A stretch of DNA of 64,000 nucleotides from JACCSI01 sp035575715 (GTDB lineage Bacteria > Acidobacteriota > Vicinamibacteria > Vicinamibacterales > UBA2999): the NCBI GenBank assembly GCA_035575715.1, contig DATLXN010000043.1, positions 91,235 through 155,234 on the forward strand. The letters are read 5' to 3'. Position numbers and translations under genes: made by a program. Numbering within the stretch: the stretch's first letter is position 1; every line of letters begins with the position of its first letter. Under the pieces are notes generated by a model that was not told where the DNA came from, searched no databases, and saw only the letters and a program-made list of their open reading frames with translations. Shown one piece after another: positions 34,641 through 43,562 of the stretch.

Positions 34641-37448
34641 ATGACCACAAATATCTGGGGCCTCGCCGGCACCGTCTTGACGGCGCTTCTTGCCGGGGAT
34701 GCCGCCTTCGAAACTTATCGCGCCGGCTCGGACGAACGCTGGTGGGTTGTCACCGTGGCGCTGGTGATCGCCGGTCTGCAGTTCTGGCTCGCGGTTCGAC
34801 GGCGGGCCCTCGTCGCCGCATGGCTGGGCGTCGCCGGGCTCCTGCTCTTTCCGCTTGGCGGCCTGTGGTTTTCGTCGGTGGCCGACCGCGGGGTTGTCAT
34901 GCTCGGAATCGAGACGCGCGCCCTCGCCGTCATTGCGGTGGCCTGTGGCGTGATCGGCGCAGCGCTGGCCATCGCCCTAGTTCCACGGATGCCGCGCGTC
35001 GCGCAAGTGATCATCGCGCTGCTTGGGCTGTACGCCGCCGCGGCGTTCGGCGCCGGCCTGCGCCAGCACGCCCACCTGGTCGATATCGTGGGCGGCGGCA
35101 GCGTATGGACCCGGCTCCCGTTCTGGGCGCAGGGTGGATTTATCGGCGCGGCGGTGCTGCTCCCGGTGGCGCTGCTGGTCGTGATCAGTCGCGGTTTAGT
35201 CGCGCTCCGTCGCCGCGAAGGCCATCACTGGTCGCTGCAGGCGGTCGCACTGGTCCTGTGCCTGCTGATGGTGGCTCCGGCGTTTGGTCTGCTGCCGCGC
35301 GGTCGGGGCACTCCGTCGCTTGCCGCCGCACCGACCGCATTGCCTTTCCCGGACACGACGGTCGATTCGACGATGTCCGACCTGGCGCTGTTACCCACCC
35401 CGGAGTCATTGCCGGCCGGCGACCCGATCCAACGGTTGAGCGAGTCGAGGCAGCGACTCACGGCGCTTCGTTACGACCGCAGCGCACGCGTGGCGGCGTT
35501 GGCGGCCGGACACGAGGCCGCATTTCAGTTCGTGCGCGATTACGTCGGCTTCGACGCCTATCAAGGCATCTTGCGCGGCGCAGTCGGCACCTATCTCACA
35601 CGCAGTGGCAACGCCTGGGATCGCGCGCTGCTGCTCGCGGATCTGCTGCAACAGAAAGGTGTCACGCGTCGCTATGCCCGCGGCACACTCGACGGAACAA
35701 CGGCAGAGCGCCTTTACGCGCGACTGTTCGAACGGACACGCCCCGCCGACGGCGACCTCACCACCGACGCGGGGCGAAGTGATAACGCCACCCTGCAACG
35801 GGTCCGGGCGCGCGCCGAGCGTGACTACCGGACCGTGATGGCCGCGCATGGCAACAGTTTGTCGGTGATTGGCGCGCGTGCCGCACGGGAGCAGGCTTTG
35901 AGCGAGCTGCGCGATCACGTGTGGGTGCAAGCGGAGGTCAACGGCGCGTGGATTGATCTCGATCCGAGTTTCACCACTGCGCAAGTGAATGAGCGACTGA
36001 CCGACGTCGTTGAAACCATTGATGCGCCGCCGCAACAGGCGCACCAGACAGTCACCGTGCGGGTGATCGCCGAAGTGGTCGAGGGAACCACGCCTCGTGA
36101 ACAAGAAAGCTTGTCCACGACGATCAATGCCGTCGACCTACTCGGACGACGCGTGCTCCTCGCCCATCGGCAAGAGCAAGGCGTCGGTGGCGCGGTCAAC
36201 TCGCTCGGCGGGATCAACGCGGAGTTCTGGACACCGATCCTGTCGATCGATGGCGTGGCGACCACCGGCCAACCGATTCGTTTCGGCGACGGCGGCACAG
36301 ACCTGATCGCCGAATGGCTTGAAGTGATCACCGAACGTCCAGACGGGACGCGCGATGTGTCGCGCCGCGCGCTGGTCGATCGCGGCAGTGCCGCGGCCCG
36401 TGGGGCCGGGCGTATCGACGCGGCCCGGCTGTTGCCATTGCCGCGGAACGACCAAGGCGCGATCGCCCCGCAAGCACTCCATGCCATCTGGGTCACCGGC
36501 GGCAAGCATCACCTCCTCGACTATCTCGACGCGGTCGAAGACCTGGTGAAAATGTCGCAAGACGCCACCGCGGCGCCAACGCAGGACGACCTCCTCTGGA
36601 TGCTCGGCCTCACGACCTTCCCGATCGTGGCCTGGTCCGACCACGTCGCAGTTCCGGCGGCAGACGGCGATGAGGGCGTGCGCGTCTACGCCGACGCCCC
36701 GCGCGCCATTGTCGTGTCGATTGGCGTCGACAGCCGCGATGCCACCCGATCGCGCATCGAATACGACCTGCTCCGCGATCGGGTGCGGGCGTTGCCGCGG
36801 AATGGCAGCGCCGAAAAAGCGGCGGTCGATCGCCGCGTCTGGTTCGGCCTGCTCGAAGGGGCGATCGAGCACGAACTGGCTGCCAACGCGGTGGTCACCA
36901 CCGGCGGCACGGCTCAGGATCTGGTCTCGACCAGTGCGCTCCTCGGCCCGCCCGGCGTCATCGTGATCGCATCGGGTAACGCCGCGCAACTGGGTGCGGC
37001 GGCAAACTCCGATGACATCGCCGCCCGGATGTCCGCCGCGTTGAATCGCGGCGCGGCGGTGATCGTCCCGGCCACTACCGGCCAGCCCGCGCGCGGCTGG
37101 TGGGAGGTCGACGCTGACGGGACGACCAAGGCTGTGCTCGCGTCTGGGCTCGGTGGAGCGAGTTACTCGCCAGGTAGTGGGGGTGGTCGCTGGCTGCCCG
37201 GGGGCCGCAACGTCGGCGTGTCGACCGGCGGGGGGAGCGCGATCGATCCACGCCTCGCGGCGGACGGGCGCTGGCATCGCGCGCGCACGTTGGCCTCGCC
37301 AGGTGACAACCAGGCGCTCACGATCTTCGCCGAACTGATCCCGCCTGTGGTGACAACCACGGTGGCGCTCGCCGCGTCAGCCATCACCGTACTGGTGATC
37401 AACACCGCGCACGCGGTGGCGTCGCTCGCCGGCGGCTCGGTCCCGTAA
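34641..37448 (+). CDS. Membrane protein with transglutaminase-like fold lacking the catalytic Cys
   Basis: The 935-residue protein has about six N-terminal membrane helices (residues 1-245) and a transglutaminase-like segment near 310-460. The usual Cys motif is GNAWDRALLLADLLQQKGVTR, with no Cys at the nucleophile position. The His/Asp half is present as HVWVQAEVNGAWIDLDPSF. A long periplasmic region follows, ending in a hydrophobic C-terminal helix (TTVALAASAITVLVINTA). Transglutaminase-like membrane proteins usually neighbour MoxR/DUF58 genes, as here across a divergent 128-bp promoter region. It is probably a structural or binding version. Confidence 0.82.
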   Translation: MTTNIWGLAGTVLTALLAGDAAFETYRAGSDERWWVVTVALVIAGLQFWLAVRRRALVAAWLGVAGLLLFPLGGLWFSSVADRGVVMLGIETRALAVIAVACGVIGAALAIALVPRMPRVAQVIIALLGLYAAAAFGAGLRQHAHLVDIVGGGSVWTRLPFWAQGGFIGAAVLLPVALLVVISRGLVALRRREGHHWSLQAVALVLCLLMVAPAFGLLPRGRGTPSLAAAPTALPFPDTTVDSTMSDLALLPTPESLPAGDPIQRLSESRQRLTALRYDRSARVAALAAGHEAAFQFVRDYVGFDAYQGILRGAVGTYLTRSGNAWDRALLLADLLQQKGVTRRYARGTLDGTTAERLYARLFERTRPADGDLTTDAGRSDNATLQRVRARAERDYRTVMAAHGNSLSVIGARAAREQALSELRDHVWVQAEVNGAWIDLDPSFTTAQVNERLTDVVETIDAPPQQAHQTVTVRVIAEVVEGTTPREQESLSTTINAVDLLGRRVLLAHRQEQGVGGAVNSLGGINAEFWTPILSIDGVATTGQPIRFGDGGTDLIAEWLEVITERPDGTRDVSRRALVDRGSAAARGAGRIDAARLLPLPRNDQGAIAPQALHAIWVTGGKHHLLDYLDAVEDLVKMSQDATAAPTQDDLLWMLGLTTFPIVAWSDHVAVPAADGDEGVRVYADAPRAIVVSIGVDSRDATRSRIEYDLLRDRVRALPRNGSAEKAAVDRRVWFGLLEGAIEHELAANAVVTTGGTAQDLVSTSALLGPPGVIVIASGNAAQLGAAANSDDIAARMSAALNRGAAVIVPATTGQPARGWWEVDADGTTKAVLASGLGGASYSPGSGGGRWLPGGRNVGVSTGGGSAIDPRLAADGRWHRARTLASPGDNQALTIFAELIPPVVTTTVALAASAITVLVINTAHAVASLAGGSVP

Positions 37449-37584
37449 ACGCAGCGGCCGTGGACCGCAGGTGTGCAACTACGGCACCGGCACGGCGGCG
37501 GTTCAAATGCGCCCCCGGGCAGCGGCACCAGGCACTTGGCACGTGCCCAGTGCCGAGTGCCAGGTGCGGCCTCGGGTCAGGGAC
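37449..37584. repeat. Intergenic tract with palindromic TGGCAC/GTGCCA repeats
   Basis: At about 37,529-37,566 the sequence GGCACTTGGCAC-GTGCCCAGTGCCGAGTGCC is a set of short inverted and direct repeats. It can fold into a hairpin between the convergent ends of the two flanking genes and may end transcription from both sides. Confidence 0.5.
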
Positions 37585-38280
37585 TTACTTCTTCGTGAAA
37601 ATCAAAACGTGCTGACGGGGCAGGCTGGAATTCGCCGTCGTCAGCACGAACCCTTCCGCCTCTAACTCCTGCTTCGCCTGCGCCACCGTCATCTTGTGTG
37701 ACGGGATGATCGGGATCGTCGGATCCTCGCCCTTGTATTCAATCAACACCAACCGCCCGGACGGCTTGAGCGCGTCGCGAATGTGGCGCAGGACGATCTG
37801 CGGCTCCCACAGCTCGTGGTAGACGTCGACCATCAAGGCCATGTCGATTGAGGCAGGCGGCAATTTCGGATTGGCCGGTTCGCTGAGAACAGTGACGACG
37901 TTGCCGATGCGTTCGCTGCTTAGGCGCTTGGCAACCAAATCGAGCATTCCCTGCTGAATGTCGGTGGCGTAGACTTTGCCTGTCGGCCCGACTAAACGCG
38001 CGAGCCGTTCAGTGAAGTAGCCCGAGCCGGCCCCGATGTCGGCAACGGTCGATCCTGGAGTGACCTGCATGATCGCGAGAGCGCGCGAGGGCGCTTCTTC
38101 ACGTTCGCGCTCGTCGCGATCGAGCCAGGGAGCGCCGGCGAGCCCCATCGGCCGCGCATACTGGCGACCGCTGATCGGGTGTACCCCGGGAGGCTGCGTG
38201 GCGGTGAGACCGCAAACGGCGAAGACCGCGGCCGCCATAACCGCGGTCAGGAAACGAACATGCGCGCGTGGCCAGGTCAC
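37585..38280 (-). CDS. Exported class I SAM-dependent methyltransferase
   Basis: The 231-residue protein combines a signal peptide (hydrophobic residues about 10-27) with a methyltransferase domain. SAM motif I is VADIGAGSGYFTERLARLVG near residue 80; motif II-like YATDIQQGML follows; ALMVDVYHELWEP lies near residue 150. The same combination is common in secreted acidobacterial and planctomycete proteins preceded by ARPMGLAGAPWLDRDEREREE. SAM is not expected in the periplasm, so either the segment is a membrane anchor facing in or the domain binds something else. GTG start. Confidence 0.85.
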   Translation of the reverse strand: MTWPRAHVRFLTAVMAAAVFAVCGLTATQPPGVHPISGRQYARPMGLAGAPWLDRDEREREEAPSRALAIMQVTPGSTVADIGAGSGYFTERLARLVGPTGKVYATDIQQGMLDLVAKRLSSERIGNVVTVLSEPANPKLPPASIDMALMVDVYHELWEPQIVLRHIRDALKPSGRLVLIEYKGEDPTIPIIPSHKMTVAQAKQELEAEGFVLTTANSSLPRQHVLIFTKK

Positions 38281-38304
38281 CGGACCATGGTAGCGCGGTC
38301 GGCG

Positions 38305-38589
38305 TTAGGCGACGCGCTTGAGCGCTGGCGCGATCGGCCGTGCCGACTGCACGTCGGGGCACGTCCCGAGCCGGCAGGCGGCAATGTGATGAGACACCAG
38401 GCGGTGTTCCCACGCCATCGCGCAGCCGTATAAGACGGCGTTGATGGCGAGATGGCGGTCACGCCGCCGCAGCCACGCGGCCGCGTTGTATAAGCCCATC
38501 AGTGCAACAAGGCCGAACGAGAGGCCATGCACTGCGGCTTTAAGGGGTTCGCAATTCCCACGATCCAGAATCGGGAGGCTCGCTGTCAT
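38305..38589 (-). CDS. Small membrane protein of unknown function
   Basis: The 94-residue frame from ATG 38,589 has one clear hydrophobic segment (LSFGLVALMGLYNAAAWL) and a second amphipathic one (LAINAVLYGCAMAWEH), with Cys and His residues (GNCEP, EHRLVSHHIAACRLGTC) that could bind metal. It is divergent from the DUF481-type gene. Codon use fits the genome. I do not recognise the family; a coding role is likely but unproven. Confidence 0.55.
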   Translation of the reverse strand: MTASLPILDRGNCEPLKAAVHGLSFGLVALMGLYNAAAWLRRRDRHLAINAVLYGCAMAWEHRLVSHHIAACRLGTCPDVQSARPIAPALKRVA

Positions 38590-38659
38590 GGCTGAGTCCA
38601 CTGCAAAACTCGTGCGCAATCAGCCGCCAGTAGGCACATCACTTGCTTCGCGGGGGGCC

Positions 38660-39388
38660 ATGATTAGACACCTCGTTCTGTTATTCCTGATTTGTATCCC
38701 GGCAGACCTGTTTGGGCAACCAGCGCCCGCTCCGCCGCCGCCGCGGCGCGAAGGCACCGCCGAATTCGCGTTTGTCGGCACCACCGGCAACGCGTCGACG
38801 CAAACACTCGGAATCGGCGGCGAGTACATCTACCGGCCGCAGATCTGGGTGTTCCGCAACCGCGGGGCCTTTGTCCGCAGCAAAGCGGAGTCAGAGCTGA
38901 CGGCGCAGTCACTCCTCTATCAATCGCGCGCCGAGCGCGCCCTCACCCCGCGCCTCGCCGCATTTGGCGACTACGGCTATTTTCGTAATCGATTTGCCGG
39001 TATCAGCAATCGCAACAGCGTGGCAGGGGGGCTCACCTACAAGTTGATTGAACTTGCGGCGCATCAACTCGCGGTCGACAGTGCCCTTGGCTACCTTCAT
39101 GAAGGACGACTGATCGGCGAGGACACGGCGTCGGCCACCTACGGCGCCGGCGCGCTCTACAAATGGAAGTTGTCCGACACCGCGGAAATAACCGACGACG
39201 CTCGGTTTCTGGGAACCTTCGCGAACGGGGACGACTGGCGGGTGTTGCAAACCGCCGCGGTGACCGCGCGGTTGACCCAGCTCCTGTCACTTAAACTGTC
39301 CAATGTGATTAGCTACGTCAACGCGCCGGTGCCCGGTTTTAAGAGCACGGATACCAATACGTCGGTGGCGCTGGTCGCAAAGTTCTAG
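38660..39388 (+). CDS. DUF481 outer-membrane-type protein
   Basis: The 242-residue protein has a signal peptide (MIRHLVLLFLICIPADLFGQ) and a beta-strand-rich body with alternating pattern and C-terminal Phe (VALVAKF), as in YdiY-like DUF481 proteins. They are thought to form small outer-membrane barrels, sometimes salt-induced. Landmark: FVGTTGNASTQTLGIGGEY near residue 36. ATG 38,660 follows a weak purine-rich site. The stop TAG shares its last base with the GTG of the SUI1 gene. Confidence 0.88.
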   Translation: MIRHLVLLFLICIPADLFGQPAPAPPPPRREGTAEFAFVGTTGNASTQTLGIGGEYIYRPQIWVFRNRGAFVRSKAESELTAQSLLYQSRAERALTPRLAAFGDYGYFRNRFAGISNRNSVAGGLTYKLIELAAHQLAVDSALGYLHEGRLIGEDTASATYGAGALYKWKLSDTAEITDDARFLGTFANGDDWRVLQTAAVTARLTQLLSLKLSNVISYVNAPVPGFKSTDTNTSVALVAKF

Positions 39389-39741
39389 TGGGCGAAAACT
39401 CGAGAGTCGTCTATTCCACCGGCGCCGGCCGGGTCTGTCCGCGGTGCGGCTGGCCGGAACGCGACTGTAAGTGCAGCACAAAGGCCGCGGCTGAGGTGCC
39501 ACTCCCCTCCCGCATCGTTGCCAAACTGCGCATGGAGAAGAAGGGACGCGGCGGAAAAAGCGTCACCGTCGTCTACGACCTGCCCCGGAACGAGAAATTC
39601 CTCAAAGATCTTAGCCAGGACCTGAAGAAGCTGTGCGGGACGGGGGGGGCAGTGGTTGAGGACACAGTCGAGCTGCAGGGCGACCTCCGCGACCGCGTCC
39701 GCGAGTTTCTGCTGAGCAGGCATTTCGTCGTCAAAGGCTAA
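39388..39741 (+). CDS. yciH: SUI1/eIF1-like translation factor (YciH family)
   Basis: The 117-residue protein has an N-terminal Cys cluster (CPRCGWPERDCKC), which could hold zinc, and a SUI1 fold with MEKKGRGGKSVTVVYDL and GTGGAVVEDTVELQGD. In Escherichia coli YciH helps to discriminate start codons on the ribosome. The GTG start at 39,388 overlaps the DUF481 stop by one base. The Cys cluster is typical of many bacterial members. Confidence 0.9.
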   Translation: MGENSRVVYSTGAGRVCPRCGWPERDCKCSTKAAAEVPLPSRIVAKLRMEKKGRGGKSVTVVYDLPRNEKFLKDLSQDLKKLCGTGGAVVEDTVELQGDLRDRVREFLLSRHFVVKG

Positions 39742-39775
39742 TAGGTAGAATGCAGGGTCCCCTGGAGGAGTGTGT

Positions 39776-40762
39776 ATGCAAGTTCGTGTTTTGCTGACAG
39801 CCGCCCTTATTGCCCTGTCCGCCTCGGCTCTCATCGCTGACGTTCGCACCGATCAAAAAACGCAGGTCCAGTTTGGCGGCATGCTCGGCCGCATGATGAA
39901 CATGTTCGGCGGCAAAGCCGCGCGAGAAGGCATGACCTCGACCATTGCGGTCAAAGGCAATCGGAAGGTCACGATGACCGACTCGATGAGCCAGATCATC
40001 GATCTTAACGAAGAGAAGATCTACGACCTCGACCACAAGAAGCAGAACTACAAGGTCACGACGTTTGCCGAGATGCGCCGTCGCATGGAAGAAGCGCAGC
40101 GTAAGGCGGCGGAAGACGCCCGGAAGAGCGACGACGAACCCAAGGAATCAGGCAAGCCTGATGACCCGCAGGTCGAAATCGATTTTGATGTCAAGAACAC
40201 CGGCGCAACCAAATCGATTAACGGTTTCGACACCAAGCAGTCCGTTGTCACAATTACCGTGCGCGAAAAGGGCAAGACCCTGGAGCAGGCCGGCGGGATG
40301 GTGATGACCTCCGACATGTGGCTGGCCCCGACGATGGCGTCGATGAAGGAAATCACCGATTTCGATATGCGATATGCGCAGAAGCTGTACGGCGGGCTCG
40401 CCGGCGTCTCTGCGGATCAAATGGCGGCAGTGATGGCGCTCTACCCCATGATGAAGCAGGCCCTTGGCCGCATGAGTAGCGAGGCGGCCAAGATCCAAGG
40501 CACCGCCATCTCGACCACGTTGACCTTTGACGCAGTCAAGCCAGCCCAACAGGTACAGGCCGAACGCGAACCCGAAGCCAAACCTCGTGGCCTCGGCCTC
40601 GGCGGAATGCTGGGCGGCCTGGCGAAGAAGGTGGCGAAGAAAGAGGGCGACGACAAGCCACGGTCGACCTTCATGACAGCGACCACCGAAGTGCTGAAGA
40701 TGTCGAACGACGTCGCACCAGCGGACCTCGCCATCCCAGCAGGCTTCAAAGAATCGAAATAA
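39776..40762 (+). CDS. Exported protein of unknown function (DUF4412-like)
   Basis: The 328-residue product starts with a signal peptide (about residues 1-21) after a GGAGG site at ATG 39,776 (a GTG lies 6 bases upstream). The body reads as lipocalin-like beta strands with MTDSMSQIIDLNEEKIYDLDHKKQNYKVTTFAEM, interrupted by a charged Lys/Glu linker (about 95-120), and a second linker near residue 270. Such secreted proteins measure about this size in acidobacteria. No active site is visible. A 13-bp hairpin follows. Confidence 0.75.
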   Translation: MQVRVLLTAALIALSASALIADVRTDQKTQVQFGGMLGRMMNMFGGKAAREGMTSTIAVKGNRKVTMTDSMSQIIDLNEEKIYDLDHKKQNYKVTTFAEMRRRMEEAQRKAAEDARKSDDEPKESGKPDDPQVEIDFDVKNTGATKSINGFDTKQSVVTITVREKGKTLEQAGGMVMTSDMWLAPTMASMKEITDFDMRYAQKLYGGLAGVSADQMAAVMALYPMMKQALGRMSSEAAKIQGTAISTTLTFDAVKPAQQVQAEREPEAKPRGLGLGGMLGGLAKKVAKKEGDDKPRSTFMTATTEVLKMSNDVAPADLAIPAGFKESK

Positions 40763-40772
40763 GTGAGCAAAT

Positions 40773-40803
40773 CCGCTAGCTGATCTTACCGATCAGCTAG
40801 CGG
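40773..40803 (+). terminator. Perfect 13-bp hairpin
   Basis: CCGCTAGCTGATC and GATCAGCTAGCGG enclose a 5-base loop (TTACC). No U-run follows. Placed 10 bases after the previous stop and 27 bases before the lytic transglycosylase gene, it may end transcription or protect the 3' end. Confidence 0.65.
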
Positions 40804-40830
40804 CGGAATGCGTCTTGCTCATAGTGCGAC

Positions 40831-41454
40831 ATGAGCAAAACGCACGGGAGCTCAAGGTCGACACATGGCGCCCACCAGGCTCATCCGCAAAAGCGCCGGC
40901 GCGGACGCGGTCACGGCCGTCGCGCGGTGGTCAAGGGCGTGCTGATTGGCGCCATGATGTTCGGCGCCACCGCCAAACCCAAGGCCAAACATCGCCTCAA
41001 AGACGATTCGATCCCGGTCGCCGAAGTGACCGTCTCGATGGATAGCTTTGCCGCTATCCCACCCTATCTCGCCTACGACGACATCATTGCTGAGGCCGCC
41101 CGGACTGTCGGCCTTGATGCCGACCTCATCCATGCCGTCATTCAAACCGAGTCAATGTTCAATCCGCGAGCCGAGTCGCCGGTTGGCGCGCAGGGATTGA
41201 TGCAGCTGATGCCTGCCCTTCAGAAGGACTTGGGCGTGTTGGATCCCTTCGACCCCCGCCAGAACATCATGGCCGGCGCCGAATATCTGAAAAAGCTGAT
41301 GAACAAGCACAACGACGACATCGCGTTGGCGCTCGCCTCCTACAACGCCGGTCCGGGCAACGTCGCCAAATATAAGGGTGTGCCGCCCTTCAGAGAAACG
41401 CGCAACTACGTCAAGAAGATCAAAGCGATCCTCGAGGAAACATCGGGCGATTAA
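40831..41454 (+). CDS. Lytic transglycosylase (SLT/GH23 family)
   Basis: The 207-residue protein has a very basic N-terminus, a short hydrophobic segment (VKGVLIGAMMFGATA), and an SLT domain (about 75-200). The catalytic Glu lies in VIQTESMFNPRAESPVGAQG near residue 108; LMQLMPALQKDLGV and ALASYNAGPGNVAKY are the other family motifs. It should cleave peptidoglycan at the cell envelope. The N-terminus lacks a clear cleavage site, so it may remain membrane-anchored. Confidence 0.9.
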   Translation: MSKTHGSSRSTHGAHQAHPQKRRRGRGHGRRAVVKGVLIGAMMFGATAKPKAKHRLKDDSIPVAEVTVSMDSFAAIPPYLAYDDIIAEAARTVGLDADLIHAVIQTESMFNPRAESPVGAQGLMQLMPALQKDLGVLDPFDPRQNIMAGAEYLKKLMNKHNDDIALALASYNAGPGNVAKYKGVPPFRETRNYVKKIKAILEETSGD

Positions 41455-41470
41455 TTAATTGGAGGACTTC

Positions 41471-41908
41471 ATGAAACGATCTACGAACCTCATACTCGGC
41501 GTCCTATGCGCGGGCGTCCTGTCGGCTGGCCCCGCTTTTGGCGATCAAGGGAAAGGCAAAGACAAGGGTGGCAATCACGGCCCTGCCCACGATGTCCAAA
41601 AGCACAAGGATAAGGACAAGAACAAGGACAAGGACAAGGACGACAAAGACCGTCGCGGGGACCATGGCAGAAACGATCGGGACCGTGATCGAACGGACGA
41701 CCGCAACCGCGATCGTGACAACGGTCACTCTGATGGATCGACGATGCGCTTCCGTGGCCTTGACACCAATCACGACGGACGCATTTCCCGCGCCGAGTGG
41801 CGCGGCAATGACACGTCGTTCGCGAACCACGATTGGAACCGCGATGGTGTCTTGTCCGGTGACGAAGTGCGTGAAGGGGCAACGCGCCCGTCTACGCGTC
41901 GTCGCTAA
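41471..41908 (+). CDS. Secreted EF-hand protein with Lys/Asp/Arg repeats
   Basis: The 145-residue protein has a signal peptide (about 1-24), a strikingly charged tract of KDKDK and DRDR repeats (about 40-90), and two EF-hand loops: DTNHDGRISRAEW and DWNRDGVLSGDEV. It should bind calcium outside the cytoplasm. The charged tract is probably disordered. TTGGAGG precedes ATG 41,471. It lies 16 bases after the transglycosylase gene and is followed by a strong terminator, so the two are probably one transcript. Confidence 0.85.
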   Translation: MKRSTNLILGVLCAGVLSAGPAFGDQGKGKDKGGNHGPAHDVQKHKDKDKNKDKDKDDKDRRGDHGRNDRDRDRTDDRNRDRDNGHSDGSTMRFRGLDTNHDGRISRAEWRGNDTSFANHDWNRDGVLSGDEVREGATRPSTRRR

Positions 41909-41940
41909 CGTTCTCTCTCTACGCGCCTGCCTCCACCTAG

Positions 41941-41975
41941 GCGGTTGCCGGCAACGGCAACCGCCGCTTTTTTTG
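41941..41975 (+). terminator. Rho-independent terminator
   Basis: GCGGTTGCCG and CGGCAACCGC pair across the loop GCAA, followed by CGC and a run of seven T. A textbook terminator for the EF-hand gene. Confidence 0.92.
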
Positions 41976-41992
41976 TCACCGTGAAGACTTCA

Positions 41993-43051
41993 ATGATTCA
42001 AGCTTCGGCCTACGCCGCCTTCGACAAAGCCTCCCCTCTCGCTCCCTTCAACCTGGATCGCCGCGATCCGCTTGCGCAGGACGTCGCGATCGACGTGTTG
42101 TTCTGCGGCGTGTGTCATTCCGACCTTCATACCGCGCGCGCCGAGTGGGAAGGCACCATTTACCCGTGCGTGCCGGGTCACGAGATCGTCGGCCGCGTGA
42201 GCGCCGTGGGCGCCGAGGTACGCGGATTCAAGACGGGCGACATCGTCGGCGTCGGATGCATGGTCGATTCGTGCCGGACCTGCGCAAGTTGCCGGGCCGG
42301 CGAGCAGCAATACTGCGATAACGGCGATACGACGTTTACCTACAACAGTGTCGACAAGCATCAGACCGCTCCGGTGACCTACGGCGGCTACTCGTCGCGG
42401 GTGGTAGTTGACCAGGCGTTCTGTCTGCGCCTGCCGCCACACCTGGATCCCGCGGCCGCGGCACCACTGCTGTGTGCCGGCATCACGACCTACTCCCCGC
42501 TGAAACATTGGGGCGCAGGCGCCGGTAAGAAGATCGGCGTCGTCGGACTCGGCGGTCTCGGGCATATGGGTGTCAAGTTCGCGCACACCTTCGGCGCGCA
42601 CACGGTGCTGTTCACGACGTCTGCCGGCAAGACCGAGGATGCCAAGCGCCTAGGCGCGGACGAAGTGGTGATCTCACGGGACGCAGAAGCAATGGCCAAG
42701 CATGTCGCCAGCTTCGACATCATCCTCAACACCGTTGCTGCCTCCCACGATCTCGACGCCTACACTGCGCTGCTCGCCCGGGACGGCACGATGGTGCTGG
42801 TCGGCGTGCCTGAATTGCCGCACCCCTCGCCGGCGGTCGGCCCGCTGATCATCAAGCGCCGTTCGATCGCGGGGTCCTTGATCGGCGGCATTCCGGAAAC
42901 GCAGGAGATGCTCGACTTCTGCGGTGCACACAACATCGTGTCGGAGATCGAAGTGATCCCGATTCAGAAGGTCAACGAGGCCTATGACCGGATGTTGCGA
43001 GGCGACGTGAAGTATCGCTTTGTGATCGATTGCGCGTCGCTGGGACAGTGA
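41993..43051 (+). CDS. yahK: Zinc-dependent NAD(P) alcohol dehydrogenase (YahK/CAD type)
   Basis: The 352-residue medium-chain dehydrogenase has the catalytic zinc ligands in FCGVCHSDLH and PGHEIVG, four structural zinc Cys in CRTCASCRAGEQQYC, and the Rossmann motif GLGGLGHMGVKFA near residue 182. The sequence CDNGDTTFTYN and the general pattern match NADPH-dependent aldehyde reductases of the YahK and cinnamyl-alcohol type. It should reduce a broad range of aldehydes. ATG 41,993 begins just after the terminator. Confidence 0.92.
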   Translation: MIQASAYAAFDKASPLAPFNLDRRDPLAQDVAIDVLFCGVCHSDLHTARAEWEGTIYPCVPGHEIVGRVSAVGAEVRGFKTGDIVGVGCMVDSCRTCASCRAGEQQYCDNGDTTFTYNSVDKHQTAPVTYGGYSSRVVVDQAFCLRLPPHLDPAAAAPLLCAGITTYSPLKHWGAGAGKKIGVVGLGGLGHMGVKFAHTFGAHTVLFTTSAGKTEDAKRLGADEVVISRDAEAMAKHVASFDIILNTVAASHDLDAYTALLARDGTMVLVGVPELPHPSPAVGPLIIKRRSIAGSLIGGIPETQEMLDFCGAHNIVSEIEVIPIQKVNEAYDRMLRGDVKYRFVIDCASLGQ

Positions 43052-43054
43052 TCA

Positions 43055-43082
43055 GTGATCAGGGATCAGGGATCAGGGATCG
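43055..43082. repeat. Short tandem repeat GATCAGG
   Basis: After the dehydrogenase stop, GATCAGT and GATCAGG units repeat about four times in tandem (7-bp period). No coding role is apparent. Confidence 0.7.
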
Positions 43083-43102
43083 GTCAGAACCCTCTTCACC
43101 CC

Positions 43103-43555
43103 ATGAGGTTCAGTCGGGCGCTGCTCGCCTTTCTGGTGCTGCCGGGCACCGTCGCCTTCCTCGTGCCTTTGGTCTTCATCGCGGAGGGGCCGGTCGCGGA
43201 CCGGCGCGGACTGTTTCTCCTCGCAGTGGGTGTCGCCGGACTGCTGTGCTGTGTCCGTGATTTTTATGTCTCCGGCAAAGGCACCCTGGCCCCATGGGAC
43301 CCGCCGCGAGAGCTGGTCACGGTCGGCCTCTACCGCTTCTCACGCAACCCAATGTATCTCTCTGTGCTGACGGTGATCGGCAGCTGGGCGTGGCTGTTTC
43401 AATCGGCGCCGCTGCTGCTTTATGCGATCGGCACGCTGGTGGTGTTCGGCGTTCGCGTCGTCGTCTTCGAAGAACCGTGGCTGGCGCGCACCCACGGCGA
43501 GCAGTGGCTGGCTTACAAGGCTCGAGTGCCGCGGTGGTCGCGGTTCCTGAGATGA
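43103..43555 (+). CDS. Isoprenylcysteine carboxyl methyltransferase-family membrane protein
   Basis: The 150-residue protein has four hydrophobic segments and the C-terminal family motif YRFSRNPMYLSVLT plus EEPWLARTHGEQWLAYKARVPRW, which binds SAM in ICMT and related PEMT-type enzymes. The bacterial substrate is unknown; lipid or small-thiol methylation is possible. The start at ATG 43,103 was chosen because the membrane helix follows directly. Confidence 0.87.
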   Translation: MRFSRALLAFLVLPGTVAFLVPLVFIAEGPVADRRGLFLLAVGVAGLLCCVRDFYVSGKGTLAPWDPPRELVTVGLYRFSRNPMYLSVLTVIGSWAWLFQSAPLLLYAIGTLVVFGVRVVVFEEPWLARTHGEQWLAYKARVPRWSRFLR

Positions 43556-43562
43556 TGCAGTC

